A stretch of 64,000 nucleotides of DNA, from the NCBI RefSeq assembly GCF_900176595.1, contig NZ_LT838813.1:2246001-2310000 (forward strand), in the 5' to 3' direction. Numbering within the stretch: position 1 is the stretch's first letter; the number at the start of each line of letters is the position of its first letter. This document shows positions 35,893 through 45,216 of the stretch, piece after piece. This stretch comes from Aquiflexum balticum DSM 16537. GTDB taxonomy: Bacteria > Bacteroidota > Bacteroidia > Cytophagales > Cyclobacteriaceae. The notes under the pieces are model-generated. The model did not search any database. It saw only the letters and a list, made by a program, of their open reading frames with translations, and was not told the origin of the DNA. Made by a program: the position numbers and the translations under genes.

Positions 35893-37272
35893 CTATACAT
35901 GGATTTCACATAATTCACCTGTACTGTCCGCAAAGCATTCAAGTGGCATATCCAGTACTCTGGCCATGGAAAGATAAAGATTTGCCAGTGGAGTGTCTTT
36001 TCCGAAATCCAAATTTTGACCGGGTTTGAGCCCGCCGCCGCCTTTTCCTCCAACCAAAATCGGTAAGTTGTAAGGAGAGTGGGAATTCCCATCCCTTAAA
36101 CCCGAACAGAACATGACCATCGAATTGTCCAAAAGATTGCTATCTCCATCTGGAAGAGATTTCAATTTTTCCAGAAAATAGGCATATTGGTTGACATGCC
36201 ATTCATTGATGATCCTGTACTGTTCCATTTGATCTTCAAGATTTTGGTGATGGGACAATTGGTGATGACTTCCCTGTACGCCTGGGAGAAAAGAAAAATT
36301 TCTGTTACTTACAGAATTTCCAAACATAAATGTGCCAACCCTAGTAGCATCTGTCCAAAAAGCCAAGGCCATGATATCTAGCATTTGCCTCGTTTTCTCG
36401 GTAATATCCACCCCAATGAAGGTTTCGTTGAATTCATCAATCCGCATATTCAGGCCGATAAGTTCTTTTTGTATTTCGGGAGTAATCTGTTTTTCGAAAG
36501 CCTTGATTTTTTCTTCATTGTCTATGCGCTTTTCTATAGACCGTATAGACTCCAGGTATTCCTCCAATTTGTCCTGATCAGACCTTCCCAATTTTCTTTG
36601 TAGGGCATCTGCGTCTTCCTTGACAATGTCCAGTACGCTTTTCTTCCATTTTTCATTCTTTGGTTTAGAGTCGGGAAGACTGCTGCGGAACAACCTGTCA
36701 AAGGCCATTCTTGGTTCTATTTCTCTCGAACATGGTTGAGTTGGGGTTTTCCAGGAAATGACAGACCCATAGAGTCTGGTGAATCCAACAGCTCCGTCGA
36801 TACCTGCATTGATCCGCTCCATACCATACTGAACAGAATCAAGCAAAGTGTCTTGGCCAATATGCTTTGCTATCAGCTGATCAAATGAAATTCCCCCACT
36901 ATGTAAATTGTCACCAACAGTCTGATAAATTGGAAGTCCTGTCAATAAGTTGGCTGTTTTGGCATAATGTCCATCTGCACCAGGAAAAATGGAGCCTTTA
37001 TTCATCAGATTATTCAGAACGAGAATGTCATCTTTTACATTGGACAATGGCCTCAAGGTTGAGCTCAGTTCAAAATTCCTTCCGTACTGTTCGGGTGTCC
37101 AATGGAATTTATTGACCCCATTGGGCATAAACAAGCAGGCGAATCGGATAGGTTTCTTCTCCATATTATACATGCTCATCCCCGGGGGGACCATAGCCTG
37201 TAAAAAAGGCAGCGCAATAGTTGCTCCTAAGCCTTTTAGCATTCGTCGACGTGAAATATGCCAATTTCCCAT
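35893..37272 (-). CDS. DUF1552 protein, Tat-exported
   Basis: A 459-residue protein with a Tat signal (SRRRMLKGLGATIALPFLQ) at residues 8-27. The rest is DUF1552 throughout: RFACLFMPNGVNKFHWTPE, DGHYAKTANLLTG, GGISFDQLIAKHIG, and a C-terminal SGLRDGNSHSPYNLPILVGG. DUF1552 is related to sulfatase/alkaline-phosphatase-like folds, but I know no proven activity. It starts 6 bases after the DUF1592 gene and is 15 bases before the PSCyt1 gene. DUF1592/DUF1552 pairs are common in Planctomycetes and some Bacteroidota. Confidence 0.93.
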   Translation of the reverse strand: MGNWHISRRRMLKGLGATIALPFLQAMVPPGMSMYNMEKKPIRFACLFMPNGVNKFHWTPEQYGRNFELSSTLRPLSNVKDDILVLNNLMNKGSIFPGADGHYAKTANLLTGLPIYQTVGDNLHSGGISFDQLIAKHIGQDTLLDSVQYGMERINAGIDGAVGFTRLYGSVISWKTPTQPCSREIEPRMAFDRLFRSSLPDSKPKNEKWKKSVLDIVKEDADALQRKLGRSDQDKLEEYLESIRSIEKRIDNEEKIKAFEKQITPEIQKELIGLNMRIDEFNETFIGVDITEKTRQMLDIMALAFWTDATRVGTFMFGNSVSNRNFSFLPGVQGSHHQLSHHQNLEDQMEQYRIINEWHVNQYAYFLEKLKSLPDGDSNLLDNSMVMFCSGLRDGNSHSPYNLPILVGGKGGGGLKPGQNLDFGKDTPLANLYLSMARVLDMPLECFADSTGELCEIHV

Positions 37273-37278
37273 AATTCG

Positions 37279-39258
37279 TTAGTTTTTAGCCAATATTTTG
37301 AATTTTTCCGCTCCATCATTCACTTTGTACCGGAAAGGGTAACTCGTTGCCAAAGCAATGATGAATTGTTCTGTATTAAAATCATTTTCTATCAGATTCT
37401 TAATGAGACCTTGAATGTAAAGTTCATCCTTGAATTCGACATTTCTGCCAATGGCATAAGTGAAAGTTTTTTCCGAAAGTGTCCTTGCAAACAATTCCTT
37501 TTTAGTGGCCAGGATTTTTTTCAATTCACTTGGGCCGTTGAATATTTCTCCACTTGGCAAGGTATCCCATGCCACTATGGGATCAAATCCATAGCTGTCC
37601 CGCCATCTGCCTACCGCATCAAAATTTTCAAGGCCAAAGCCGATAGGGTCCATCTTTTGATGACAGTTTATACAGGCAGGCTTGGATCGGTGAAAAGTCA
37701 ATAAATCCCTGATACTAGCATTCTTATCAGCAGCAGCTTCTTCCGGCAATTCTCCCGCATCTGGTGGAGGTGGAGGCGCCGGAGTTCCAAGGATTTCTTC
37801 CAAAACCCATTTCCCCCTTAGCACGGGGCTCGTTCTGATGGGTAAGGAGGTAGCCGTTAAGACACTTCCCATCCCCAATATCCCTCCTCTTGGGTTATTA
37901 TGGAGTGCTACTTTTCGAAATTCAGCACCCTTAACATCCGCTATTCCATAATGATTTGCGAGTTCTTCGTTCAAAAAAGTATAATCACTATCGATCAGAT
38001 CCAGAAAGTTTTTGCTACCAGTAAGTACATGGTGAAAATATTCCACTAATTCATTGTACATCGCCTCTCTCAAAGAAGCCGTCATTTCAGGATATCTTTC
38101 AGGATCAGCTGTGACGTCTTCTCTAAATCTGTTCACACCAAACCACTGTGTAGCAAAACTTTCGGAAAAGTGCTTTGATTTTTCGTCATTCAACATTCTA
38201 ATGACCTGATTTCTGATTACCACAGGATCTTGTAAGTTTCCCCTATAGGCCACTTCAAAAAGTTCTTTATCAGGAAAAGTTGACCATAAAAAGAAGGACA
38301 GTCTGCTAGCCAATTCAAAGTTACTGAGGGGATAGGCGTGATCCACAGGTTGCTCTTCTTCATAACGGTACAAGAAATTAGGCGATATCAACACTGCTTT
38401 CAAGGTTTCTTTAATAGCAACATTGAATCTGTTATTTCCGGGTGTTCCATCATATACTTCCTCGAATAGTGACAGGTAAGTTTGTTTTTCTTCCGGTTTC
38501 AAAAATCTTCTGAAGGCATTGCTTGCAAATGGTACAATAACTTCCTCAGCTGCGACCACATGTTTACCAACATAATTATCCCCTGCAAACAATTTTGCAA
38601 TCCAATTGGTGAGGCGGTTCCAAAGACTGACCTTATAAGGACGAGGGACAATACTCTTCCAGATTTCAGGGTCGGCATAGGCCATGTCCATAATTTCTTC
38701 TGCCGCATCGTAGTAGCGTTCCATTTTGAGCGGAGTGACAAACAAAGTGTTTGGGAAGTTATCAAATCCTGCGCCTCCGGAGCCGTCGCTAGGAAATCTT
38801 GACTTGGCATCAAACTTAACTCCTACCAAATTCAAAATGGTGTATTCATACTCTGTGTGGCTCAACCTTCTGATGACAACCCTGCCAGGGTCATTGGCAG
38901 AAAGTGATTTGAGCAATATGGAATTGACAGAATAGATGAAGGCTTCCCGTTCCTCTGAAGTCATGAGGGGTTCCCCGGCAGGAGGCATTTCTCCAGACTG
39001 TACGGTTTGGATGATATGTGTCCATACTTTTCCTCCCCTAACAATTCTTTTCTCAAAATCGTTGATCCCCATGAAATAACTTCTGATGCTAAGTCCACCT
39101 GATCGTTTGGTATCATGATGGCAGGAAAAACAATGCTTTTCAGCCAAGGGCATCAGTATTTCAATATGATCAACATCAGATTCCTCAACAGCCAGTGTTG
39201 CTGCGTTGGCAGCGGCTGCAAAAGCAAGAAAGGCTGTAAAGTAGATCCAGGTTTTCAT
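37279..39258 (-). CDS. DUF1592/PSCyt1 domain protein
   Basis: A 659-residue secreted protein. It has a signal peptide (1-19), an N-terminal PSCyt1-type heme motif CFSCH (about 41-45), the DUF1587 segment (RRLSHTEYEYTILNLVG), DUF1592 (DHAYPLSNFELASRLSFFLW), DUF1588 (RGGILGMGSVLTATSLPIRTSP with a CINCH-like second heme motif, PACINCHQKMDPIGFGLENFD) and a C-terminal DUF1585. This is the standard planctomycete-type multi-domain array. It is the first gene of the DUF1592 - DUF1552 - PSCyt1 operon. The function is unknown; two heme sites suggest periplasmic electron transfer. Confidence 0.93.
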   Translation of the reverse strand: MKTWIYFTAFLAFAAAANAATLAVEESDVDHIEILMPLAEKHCFSCHHDTKRSGGLSIRSYFMGINDFEKRIVRGGKVWTHIIQTVQSGEMPPAGEPLMTSEEREAFIYSVNSILLKSLSANDPGRVVIRRLSHTEYEYTILNLVGVKFDAKSRFPSDGSGGAGFDNFPNTLFVTPLKMERYYDAAEEIMDMAYADPEIWKSIVPRPYKVSLWNRLTNWIAKLFAGDNYVGKHVVAAEEVIVPFASNAFRRFLKPEEKQTYLSLFEEVYDGTPGNNRFNVAIKETLKAVLISPNFLYRYEEEQPVDHAYPLSNFELASRLSFFLWSTFPDKELFEVAYRGNLQDPVVIRNQVIRMLNDEKSKHFSESFATQWFGVNRFREDVTADPERYPEMTASLREAMYNELVEYFHHVLTGSKNFLDLIDSDYTFLNEELANHYGIADVKGAEFRKVALHNNPRGGILGMGSVLTATSLPIRTSPVLRGKWVLEEILGTPAPPPPPDAGELPEEAAADKNASIRDLLTFHRSKPACINCHQKMDPIGFGLENFDAVGRWRDSYGFDPIVAWDTLPSGEIFNGPSELKKILATKKELFARTLSEKTFTYAIGRNVEFKDELYIQGLIKNLIENDFNTEQFIIALATSYPFRYKVNDGAEKFKILAKN

Positions 39259-39519
39259 TTCATTTCAAATTACGAAAAAATAGAATATTTTATTTATTTA
39301 AACTACCATTCTTACTTATTCGGTTTTCTATTCGGATGGGTAGATGTATATGCTGGGTAGATAAAAATAACATTAATTATATTATTGTTCCTTTTGATCT
39401 TTGAACCAGGTAAAAAATGGGGAATAATTAAAAAAACGTTTCGTTCAAATTATTCTATTTCAAATAAAATTGAATCTCCAAATGATAAAAATCTGATTTT
39501 TGAAATGAACGAATATTGA

Positions 39520-39561
39520 AATGCATTATCCAATTCCTTTTCAAAGGTTGGATAATGCATT
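39520..39561. other. long perfect hairpin downstream of a TIM-barrel gene
   Basis: AATGCATTATCCAA (39520-39533) pairs with TTGGATAATGCATT (39548-39561), and inside it CCTTT pairs with AAAGG. The stem is about 19 pairs. It lies 11 bases past the stop of the minus-strand gene ending at 39573 but has no T-run, so it may protect the mRNA end or act as a factor-dependent terminator. Confidence 0.6.
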
Positions 39562-39572
39562 CAAAATTGAAA

Positions 39573-40475
39573 TCAGAAAACTATATTTTTCATAAAAGAA
39601 GCATTTTTTTCCGCCGCTTCCATGGGGGTAGTTCCTTCAAACCTTTCCTGTTCCACGATGAAGTATTTCATGCCATTGTCCATACCGGTACGTAGAATTG
39701 CAGGAAAGTCCATGATTCCTTTTCCGACCAAGATAGAACCATTTGGTTCTGAAAAATCCAAGTCTCCGTCTTTATCTTTGACATGTCCAAGTTTGAATCT
39801 GTTTGGATATTTTTTGATATAGGCTATTGGGTCGAAGCCGGCGGTATATACCCAATAGGTATCCATTTCAAAATCCACCAGATCGGGATCTGTATTTTCC
39901 ATCAGGTAATCCTGTGGGATTTGTCCTTCCAGTTCTTCGAATGTATATCCGTGATTGTGATAGGCAAAACGAAGACCGTGCTGCTTGCATATTTCACCTT
40001 GTTTATTGAAATCATCTGCCAATTTCTTGAACGCATCCATGGATTTTTGTGGACCAACCCAAGGATTGATAAGATACTTCATCCCAATGGCACCGGCTTG
40101 TTCTGCCTGAGTTTCCAGGTCTTTAAAGGTGTCTGCATGGGAAGCAATGAAATTCAAACCAAGGTCATCTGTTAGAGATTTGAATTCTGTGTTTTTCATT
40201 CCCCAGAAAATCCCTTTGCCCCCATCAAAACCTTCTATTTGTGTATAGCCGAATGAGGCAACGGCTTTGATGGTAGCGACCGGGTCTTCAGCCATATTTT
40301 CTTTTACTGAATAAAGCTGAAGTCCAAAATCATCCAGAATACCTTTAGCAGCTCCCAATAATGCTTCGGTACCTTCTACTGTTTCTTTTTTTGGAGAAGC
40401 GCAAAACTGCAATGGGAGTAGCGCACCTGTTCCCAATACAGCACTCATTTTAATAAATTTTCTTCTGTTTTTCAT
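39573..40475 (-). CDS. sugar phosphate isomerase/epimerase-like protein, Tat-exported
   Basis: A 300-residue xylose-isomerase-like TIM barrel with a twin-arginine leader (MKNRRKFIKMSAVLGTGALLPLQFCAS) and a possible lipobox at Cys25. Metal-ligand candidates include the Glu in QIEGFDGG, the His of FAYHNHGYTFEE, the Asp/Glu of DLVDFEMDTYW and HVKDKDGDLDF, and the late Glu in YFIVEQERFEG. In 3-keto-glycoside clusters, exported members of this family process 3-keto sugars. It is the last gene of a five-gene minus-strand operon. Confidence 0.9.
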   Translation of the reverse strand: MKNRRKFIKMSAVLGTGALLPLQFCASPKKETVEGTEALLGAAKGILDDFGLQLYSVKENMAEDPVATIKAVASFGYTQIEGFDGGKGIFWGMKNTEFKSLTDDLGLNFIASHADTFKDLETQAEQAGAIGMKYLINPWVGPQKSMDAFKKLADDFNKQGEICKQHGLRFAYHNHGYTFEELEGQIPQDYLMENTDPDLVDFEMDTYWVYTAGFDPIAYIKKYPNRFKLGHVKDKDGDLDFSEPNGSILVGKGIMDFPAILRTGMDNGMKYFIVEQERFEGTTPMEAAEKNASFMKNIVF

Positions 40476-40491
40476 GCTGGGTTTAAATTAA

Positions 40492-40517
40492 AAGAGACTG
40501 TGGATATACAGTCTCTT
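40492..40517 (-). other. intra-operon hairpin (possible attenuator)
   Basis: AAGAGACTGT and ACAGTCTCTT form a perfect 10-pair stem with a 6-base loop in the 59-base gap between two operon genes. On the minus strand it is followed by TTTTAATTT. It could be a partial terminator or mRNA stability element that lowers expression of the downstream TIM-barrel gene. Confidence 0.6.
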
Positions 40518-40534
40518 AGGTTAATTGATTTAAA

Positions 40535-41092
40535 TTAAATGGCATAGGCTTTATCTCCTGGCTTATATTCGATGCAGCCTTCATATCTTCCTGGAATTTC
40601 GACATAATTCAATTGCTGGGTTGCGCCTATTTCAGAAGTAAAATACCCCAATACTGTCAAATCCTGAAGCATTCCGATTACAGCAGGGCCTTTTTCTTGC
40701 GTATCTTTGGCCTTTACTTTAAGCTCATTGAGATATTCTGTCCTCTCATCAACACTGGCATCCATGAAGTCTTTACCCTTGGAAGTTTTGAAATCCTTTT
40801 TGATGTAGTTTAAGCCATCCAAAAAGGTTTGCTGTTGTTCTGCGTTGTAAGTGTCTTTGACCATCATTTGCATGAACTCACCGATCTTGGTGGCTTTTGC
40901 ACCTGGTGTATCTGTGGTAGGAATGATAGCCTCGCCGATTTCATCCAAAAAAGCGATGTCTTTGGGAGAAAATTCAAGACCTACTATCTGGTCATCTGGC
41001 GCACAACCGGTAAGGATGGTATTGGCTCCCACCATTGCTCCTCCCATCATTAATGCGACACTTTTTATTGCATCTCTTCTATTCATTGCCAT
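40535..41092 (-). CDS. gluconate 2-dehydrogenase subunit 3 family protein
   Basis: A 185-residue Tat-exported protein: NRRDAIKSVALMMGG near the N-terminus, then lipobox LTGC with Cys30. The mature part (FLDEIGEAIIPTTDTPGAK, then a C-terminal GYFTSEIGATQQLNYVEIPGRYEGC) is typical of the small subunit of membrane-bound FAD sugar dehydrogenases. This subunit carries the Tat signal for the whole complex. The partner GMC gene is 17 bases upstream and has no signal peptide of its own, so it is probably exported by hitch-hiking. Confidence 0.93.
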   Translation of the reverse strand: MAMNRRDAIKSVALMMGGAMVGANTILTGCAPDDQIVGLEFSPKDIAFLDEIGEAIIPTTDTPGAKATKIGEFMQMMVKDTYNAEQQQTFLDGLNYIKKDFKTSKGKDFMDASVDERTEYLNELKVKAKDTQEKGPAVIGMLQDLTVLGYFTSEIGATQQLNYVEIPGRYEGCIEYKPGDKAYAI

Positions 41093-41109
41093 GATTCAAT
41101 TTTTTTAAA

Positions 41110-42789
41110 TTATAGATTTCCTTTTTTCAATTCATTGACTGCAAAGTCAGCAGCCCTTGCTGTCAATGCCATATAAGTCAAAGATGGATTTTGTGCTGCA
41201 GCTGAAGTCATACATGCCCCATCTGTCACAAAAACATTTTTGGCATCCCATACCTGATTGTTTCCATTGAGTACTGAAGTTTTTGGGTCTCTTCCCATCC
41301 TTGCAGTTCCCATTTCATGAATACCCTGACCGAATGTATATCCGGAATCAAAAGTTTTGACGTTTTTCAATCCGGCAGCTTCCAGCATCTCAGCAGCATC
41401 ATTCATCATGTCCACTCTCATTTTCTTTTCATTTTCCTTGATTTCAGCATCCATTTCCAATACAGGAATCCCCCATTTATCTTTCACGTCTTTACTCAAC
41501 TTGATGTGGTTTTCATGGTAGGGAAGAATTTCTCCGAAACCTGTCATACCCATACTCCATGGTCCTGGTTCGCTGAGGGCCTCTTTAAGTGGTGCTCCAA
41601 AACCCATTTCGGCCACATTTCTGCTCCAACCCGAGCGACTAGCTCCGCCTTGATAACCAAATCCACGGATATAATCTCTCTTGTCTCCATCAACATTTCG
41701 GAACCTTGGGATGTAGATCCCATTGGGTCTTCTACCAAAATAGTATTTATCTTCATAACCTTCTGCAATACCATTCGCTCCCAATCTAAAATGATGGTCC
41801 ATCACATTATGTCCCAGTTCACCGGAACTACTGCCCAATCCTTCTGGCCAGATATCTGTGGCAGAGCGCATCAAAATAGAAGCTGAATTCAATGCCGATG
41901 CACAGAGAAATATGATTTTAGCATTGAACTCATAGGTTTTGTTGTCCTCTCCATCTATAATTTCAACTCCTGTGGCTTTCTTACTGTCTTTGTCATAGAT
42001 AAGTTTTGTTACTATTGACCAAGGTCTTAGTGTCAGGTTACCGGTTTTCATTGCTGCGGGCAATGTTGACGCTTGGGTACTGAAATAGCCACCAAATGGA
42101 CAGCCTAAGGAACATTTGTTTCTAAATTGGCATTGGGTTCTTCCTTCCAAAGGTTGAGTCAAATTGGCAACTCTTCCTATGGTAACCAATCTTTTGCCAT
42201 CAAATGCTTTCTTCACCCTTTCTGCAACATCCTTTTCCACACAATTAAGAGGCATGGGTGGCTGAAAATCACCGTCGGGCAGTTGCGGTAAGCCATCTTT
42301 GTTCCCTGATATACCGGCAAATTTTTCCACATGGCTGTACCAGGGTGCCAGATCTTTATATCTGATCGGCCAATCAACAGCAATACCTTCCTTTAAATTG
42401 GCCTCAAAATCAATATCTCCGATTCTATAACTTTGCCTTCCCCAAAGAAGAGACCTTCCTCCAACCTGATACCCTCTAAACCATGTAAATGGCTTTTTTT
42501 CTATATAAGGTGAATCTGACTCATGTGCCCACCAATCAAGGTTCAATTCATTCAATACATAATCTCTTCTCAAATTGGGATGGTTTTCCAACATCTGAAT
42601 TGTTCTTCTGCCGCGATGTGGAACTTCCCATGGCGCCAAAGTGGCTGTTTTGTAATCTGTCCTGTGTTCTACATTAGGTCCTCTTTCAAGCAATAGGACT
42701 TTCAGTCCTTTTTCTGTTAATTCTTTTGCTGCCCAACCACCGCTTATTCCGGAACCGACAACAATTGCATCATAATTTTGATCTGCCAT
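41110..42789 (-). CDS. GMC-family FAD sugar/glycoside dehydrogenase
   Basis: A 559-residue GMC oxidoreductase. The FAD motif is VVGSGISGGWAAKEL (about 9-23), with the second signature GGRSLLWGRQ and the C-terminal catalytic region HEMGTARMGRDPKTSVLN and QNPSLTYMALTARAA. Three cysteines with C-x5-C-x3-C spacing (C220, C226, C230) sit in a cysteine-rich loop where FAD-glucose dehydrogenases carry a 3Fe-4S cluster. It lacks a signal peptide; the adjacent subunit 3 has one. The likely reaction is oxidation of a sugar hydroxyl, probably C3, with electrons to cytochrome c. Confidence 0.93.
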   Translation of the reverse strand: MADQNYDAIVVGSGISGGWAAKELTEKGLKVLLLERGPNVEHRTDYKTATLAPWEVPHRGRRTIQMLENHPNLRRDYVLNELNLDWWAHESDSPYIEKKPFTWFRGYQVGGRSLLWGRQSYRIGDIDFEANLKEGIAVDWPIRYKDLAPWYSHVEKFAGISGNKDGLPQLPDGDFQPPMPLNCVEKDVAERVKKAFDGKRLVTIGRVANLTQPLEGRTQCQFRNKCSLGCPFGGYFSTQASTLPAAMKTGNLTLRPWSIVTKLIYDKDSKKATGVEIIDGEDNKTYEFNAKIIFLCASALNSASILMRSATDIWPEGLGSSSGELGHNVMDHHFRLGANGIAEGYEDKYYFGRRPNGIYIPRFRNVDGDKRDYIRGFGYQGGASRSGWSRNVAEMGFGAPLKEALSEPGPWSMGMTGFGEILPYHENHIKLSKDVKDKWGIPVLEMDAEIKENEKKMRVDMMNDAAEMLEAAGLKNVKTFDSGYTFGQGIHEMGTARMGRDPKTSVLNGNNQVWDAKNVFVTDGACMTSAAAQNPSLTYMALTARAADFAVNELKKGNL

Positions 42790-42816
42790 AATTTATACTT
42801 TTCAATTCAATAATTC

Positions 42817-43689
42817 TTATAAGTCACAAATTCTAATCGCCTGCTCCAAAGAGGCCATTTTATCTTTTGATTTGGGAATGAATTCCTGACAAAAATAGCC
42901 TTTGTATCCTGTGTCCAAAACTGCTCTTACCACAGCAGGATAATTGATTTCCTGGGTTTCATCTATTTCATTTCTGCCCGGATTGCCGGCAGTATGGTAA
43001 TGTCCAATATATTGGTGGTCTCTTTTAATAGTCCTGATCAGATCACCCTCCATAATCTGCATATGGTAGATATCATAGAGCAATTTTAGGTTTGGGGATC
43101 CCACCATTTTACAGAGTTCCACTCCCCAAGCACTTTTGTCACACATGTAATCCGGATGATCTACCCTGCTGTTCAGTAATTCCATAATGATGGTCACATT
43201 GTTTTTTTCTGCGAGGGCCATTATTTTTTTCAGGCCTTCAGCTGAATTTTTGAGACCGGTTTCATCGTCCATTCCATTTCGGTTGCCACTAAAAGCAATA
43301 AGATTTTTATAGCCGGCTTTTGAAACCAGCGGGATTACTTCTGTATAACCTTTAATCAATTGTTCATGGTTTTGTTTGTCGTTCCAGCCCTTGACGATAC
43401 CCATATCAGCGCCATTGCAAAGGGAACATTCCACACCATTTGATTTCAAAATGTGCCAATTGTTTGGTCCAACCAGATCGATGGCGTTGAAGCCGATTTT
43501 TTTGATACCAACACACAGTTCTTCTATTGACATAGGATTAAATGGCCAATGACAGACAGCATGGTTGACATTTCCTTTCAATGGAGAATTATATTCTTGG
43601 GCTTGCACATCGATAAGTGGGAGACTTCCAGCTGCTGCTGTGCCTAAAATGATTTTTTTCAAGCTGTTCCTTCGGCTGAGTATGGTCAT
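42817..43689 (-). CDS. hydroxypyruvate-isomerase-like TIM barrel, Tat-exported
   Basis: A 290-residue protein of the sugar phosphate isomerase/hydroxypyruvate isomerase family. The leader SRRNSLKKIILGTAAAGSLPL with IDVQAQ is a Tat signal, so it acts in the periplasm. Metal-site candidates are the Glu of NVTIIMELLNS, the Asp and His of LKLLYDIYHMQIM, the His of IGHYHTAG and the Glu of GYFCQEFIPKS. Its stop is 27 bases before the GMC gene, and its start overlaps the transporter stop (ATGA). Confidence 0.92.
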   Translation of the reverse strand: MTILSRRNSLKKIILGTAAAGSLPLIDVQAQEYNSPLKGNVNHAVCHWPFNPMSIEELCVGIKKIGFNAIDLVGPNNWHILKSNGVECSLCNGADMGIVKGWNDKQNHEQLIKGYTEVIPLVSKAGYKNLIAFSGNRNGMDDETGLKNSAEGLKKIMALAEKNNVTIIMELLNSRVDHPDYMCDKSAWGVELCKMVGSPNLKLLYDIYHMQIMEGDLIRTIKRDHQYIGHYHTAGNPGRNEIDETQEINYPAVVRAVLDTGYKGYFCQEFIPKSKDKMASLEQAIRICDL

Positions 43690-44936
43690 GATTTTATTGT
43701 ATTGGTTATGGGTTTAATGTTTCTGAGTTCATCCTTGAAAAGAATCAAAAAGAACAGGACTACTAATATAGCAATCCCCGATGGAATCATCCAGATTGAC
43801 TGCCAATCATGTGTACCATCTGACTGTAAATATAAATCAGTGACAAATCCGGCAATACCAAAACCAATCAACATCCCTATGCCATAAGTAGCAAGGGTGA
43901 TAAGTCCTTGAGCAGCAGACTGGAATTTTGGTCCCGCTTTGGAATCTGTGTAAATCTGTCCGGAAACAAAAAAGAAATCATAACAGATCCCATGAAGCGC
44001 TATCCCTACAATCAACAACCAAAGTCCGCCACCTGCATCCCCTATTGCAAATAGGGCATACCGTACCACCCATGCCATCATACCCACGAGTAAGGTTGTT
44101 TTAAACCCAAATCTTTTGAAGAAAAAGGGGAGAAGCAAAAGGAAAAAAGCTTCTGAAATTTGACCGATTGTCATTTTGCCAGTTGGATCAGTAACTCCGA
44201 TTTCTGCCAGGAAAGGATTGGCATTCTGATAATAAAACGCCAATGGGATACAAATCAATATAGAAGCGATGAAGAAAACAGCAAAATTGCGGTCTTTCAA
44301 TAATCTGATAGCATCGAGACCCAATAGATCAGATACTTTTACTTTTTCACTCTTATCAGCCCTTGGAGGTGTCTTGGGTAATGTAAAGCTGAAAAGCCCC
44401 AAAACCAAAGAGGCAATAGAAGCCATCAGAAATGTGTTTTTCAATAGGCCATCTTTCATACTGTCGACCGAGTCCCAATAAAAAAGGTAACTGATAGCCA
44501 ATCCTGCAGCTATCCAGCCGATAGTGCCCCACACCCTGATTGGTGCAAACTCTTTGGTATTGTCCTTCATTTGCCTGAAGGAAATGGAATTGACCAAGGC
44601 CAATGTGGGCATGTACAATACCATATACATGAAAATAAATGGATAGAAGCTAACGAATGAATTGGAGCTGTAGCAAAAATATAATAATGCCGCTCCTGTT
44701 AAATGAAGAATGCCAAGGATTTTCTCTGCATTAAAATACCTATCTGCAATCAATCCAATAATGAAAGGGGCTATGATCGCCCCGAAAGATTGGGTAGAAA
44801 AAGCTGCTCCGATTTGGGTCCCTGTTGCACTGAGATTGGCCCCTAAAAAGGTACCCATGGTTACATACCAAGAGCCCCAAACAAAAAATTCAAGAAACAT
44901 CATGAAAGAAAGCCGGGCTTTGATTCCAGTTATCAT
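43686..44936 (-). CDS. MFS transporter, nucleoside:H+ symporter family
   Basis: A 416-residue transporter with about 12 membrane segments. The N-terminal KARLSFMMFLEFFVWGSWYVTMGTF and IIGLIADRYFNAEKIL are characteristic of the NupG/XapB branch. The family imports nucleosides in E. coli, but members in sugar clusters of Bacteroidota probably carry a sugar derivative. It is the first gene of the five-gene minus-strand operon and overlaps the next gene by 4 bases. A 280-base divergent promoter region separates it from the Gfo/Idh/MocA gene. Confidence 0.92.
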   Translation of the reverse strand: MITGIKARLSFMMFLEFFVWGSWYVTMGTFLGANLSATGTQIGAAFSTQSFGAIIAPFIIGLIADRYFNAEKILGILHLTGAALLYFCYSSNSFVSFYPFIFMYMVLYMPTLALVNSISFRQMKDNTKEFAPIRVWGTIGWIAAGLAISYLFYWDSVDSMKDGLLKNTFLMASIASLVLGLFSFTLPKTPPRADKSEKVKVSDLLGLDAIRLLKDRNFAVFFIASILICIPLAFYYQNANPFLAEIGVTDPTGKMTIGQISEAFFLLLLPFFFKRFGFKTTLLVGMMAWVVRYALFAIGDAGGGLWLLIVGIALHGICYDFFFVSGQIYTDSKAGPKFQSAAQGLITLATYGIGMLIGFGIAGFVTDLYLQSDGTHDWQSIWMIPSGIAILVVLFFLILFKDELRNIKPITNTIKS

Positions 44937-45216
44937 AGGGAATAATTTTTAGGTTTATTGTGGGCTTTTTTCAAATACCGAAGTGACAAACTATTATTTT
45001 TATGTTTAAAATTCAGGCTTTTTCCCTTAATTTTAATTTTTGTGAATCTGATACACAAATAAGGTATTATGAAATTGAGTTCTCTACCATTCATAACATC
45101 TTACTGCAATTGATCATTTATTTGATTTCGTCTTTATAGGAATAAAGAGGATAAATTATCTTTCAGGAAAATTAAAGGAAAATAATAAACTTTAAAACCA
45201 ATATACCTAAAAACCA

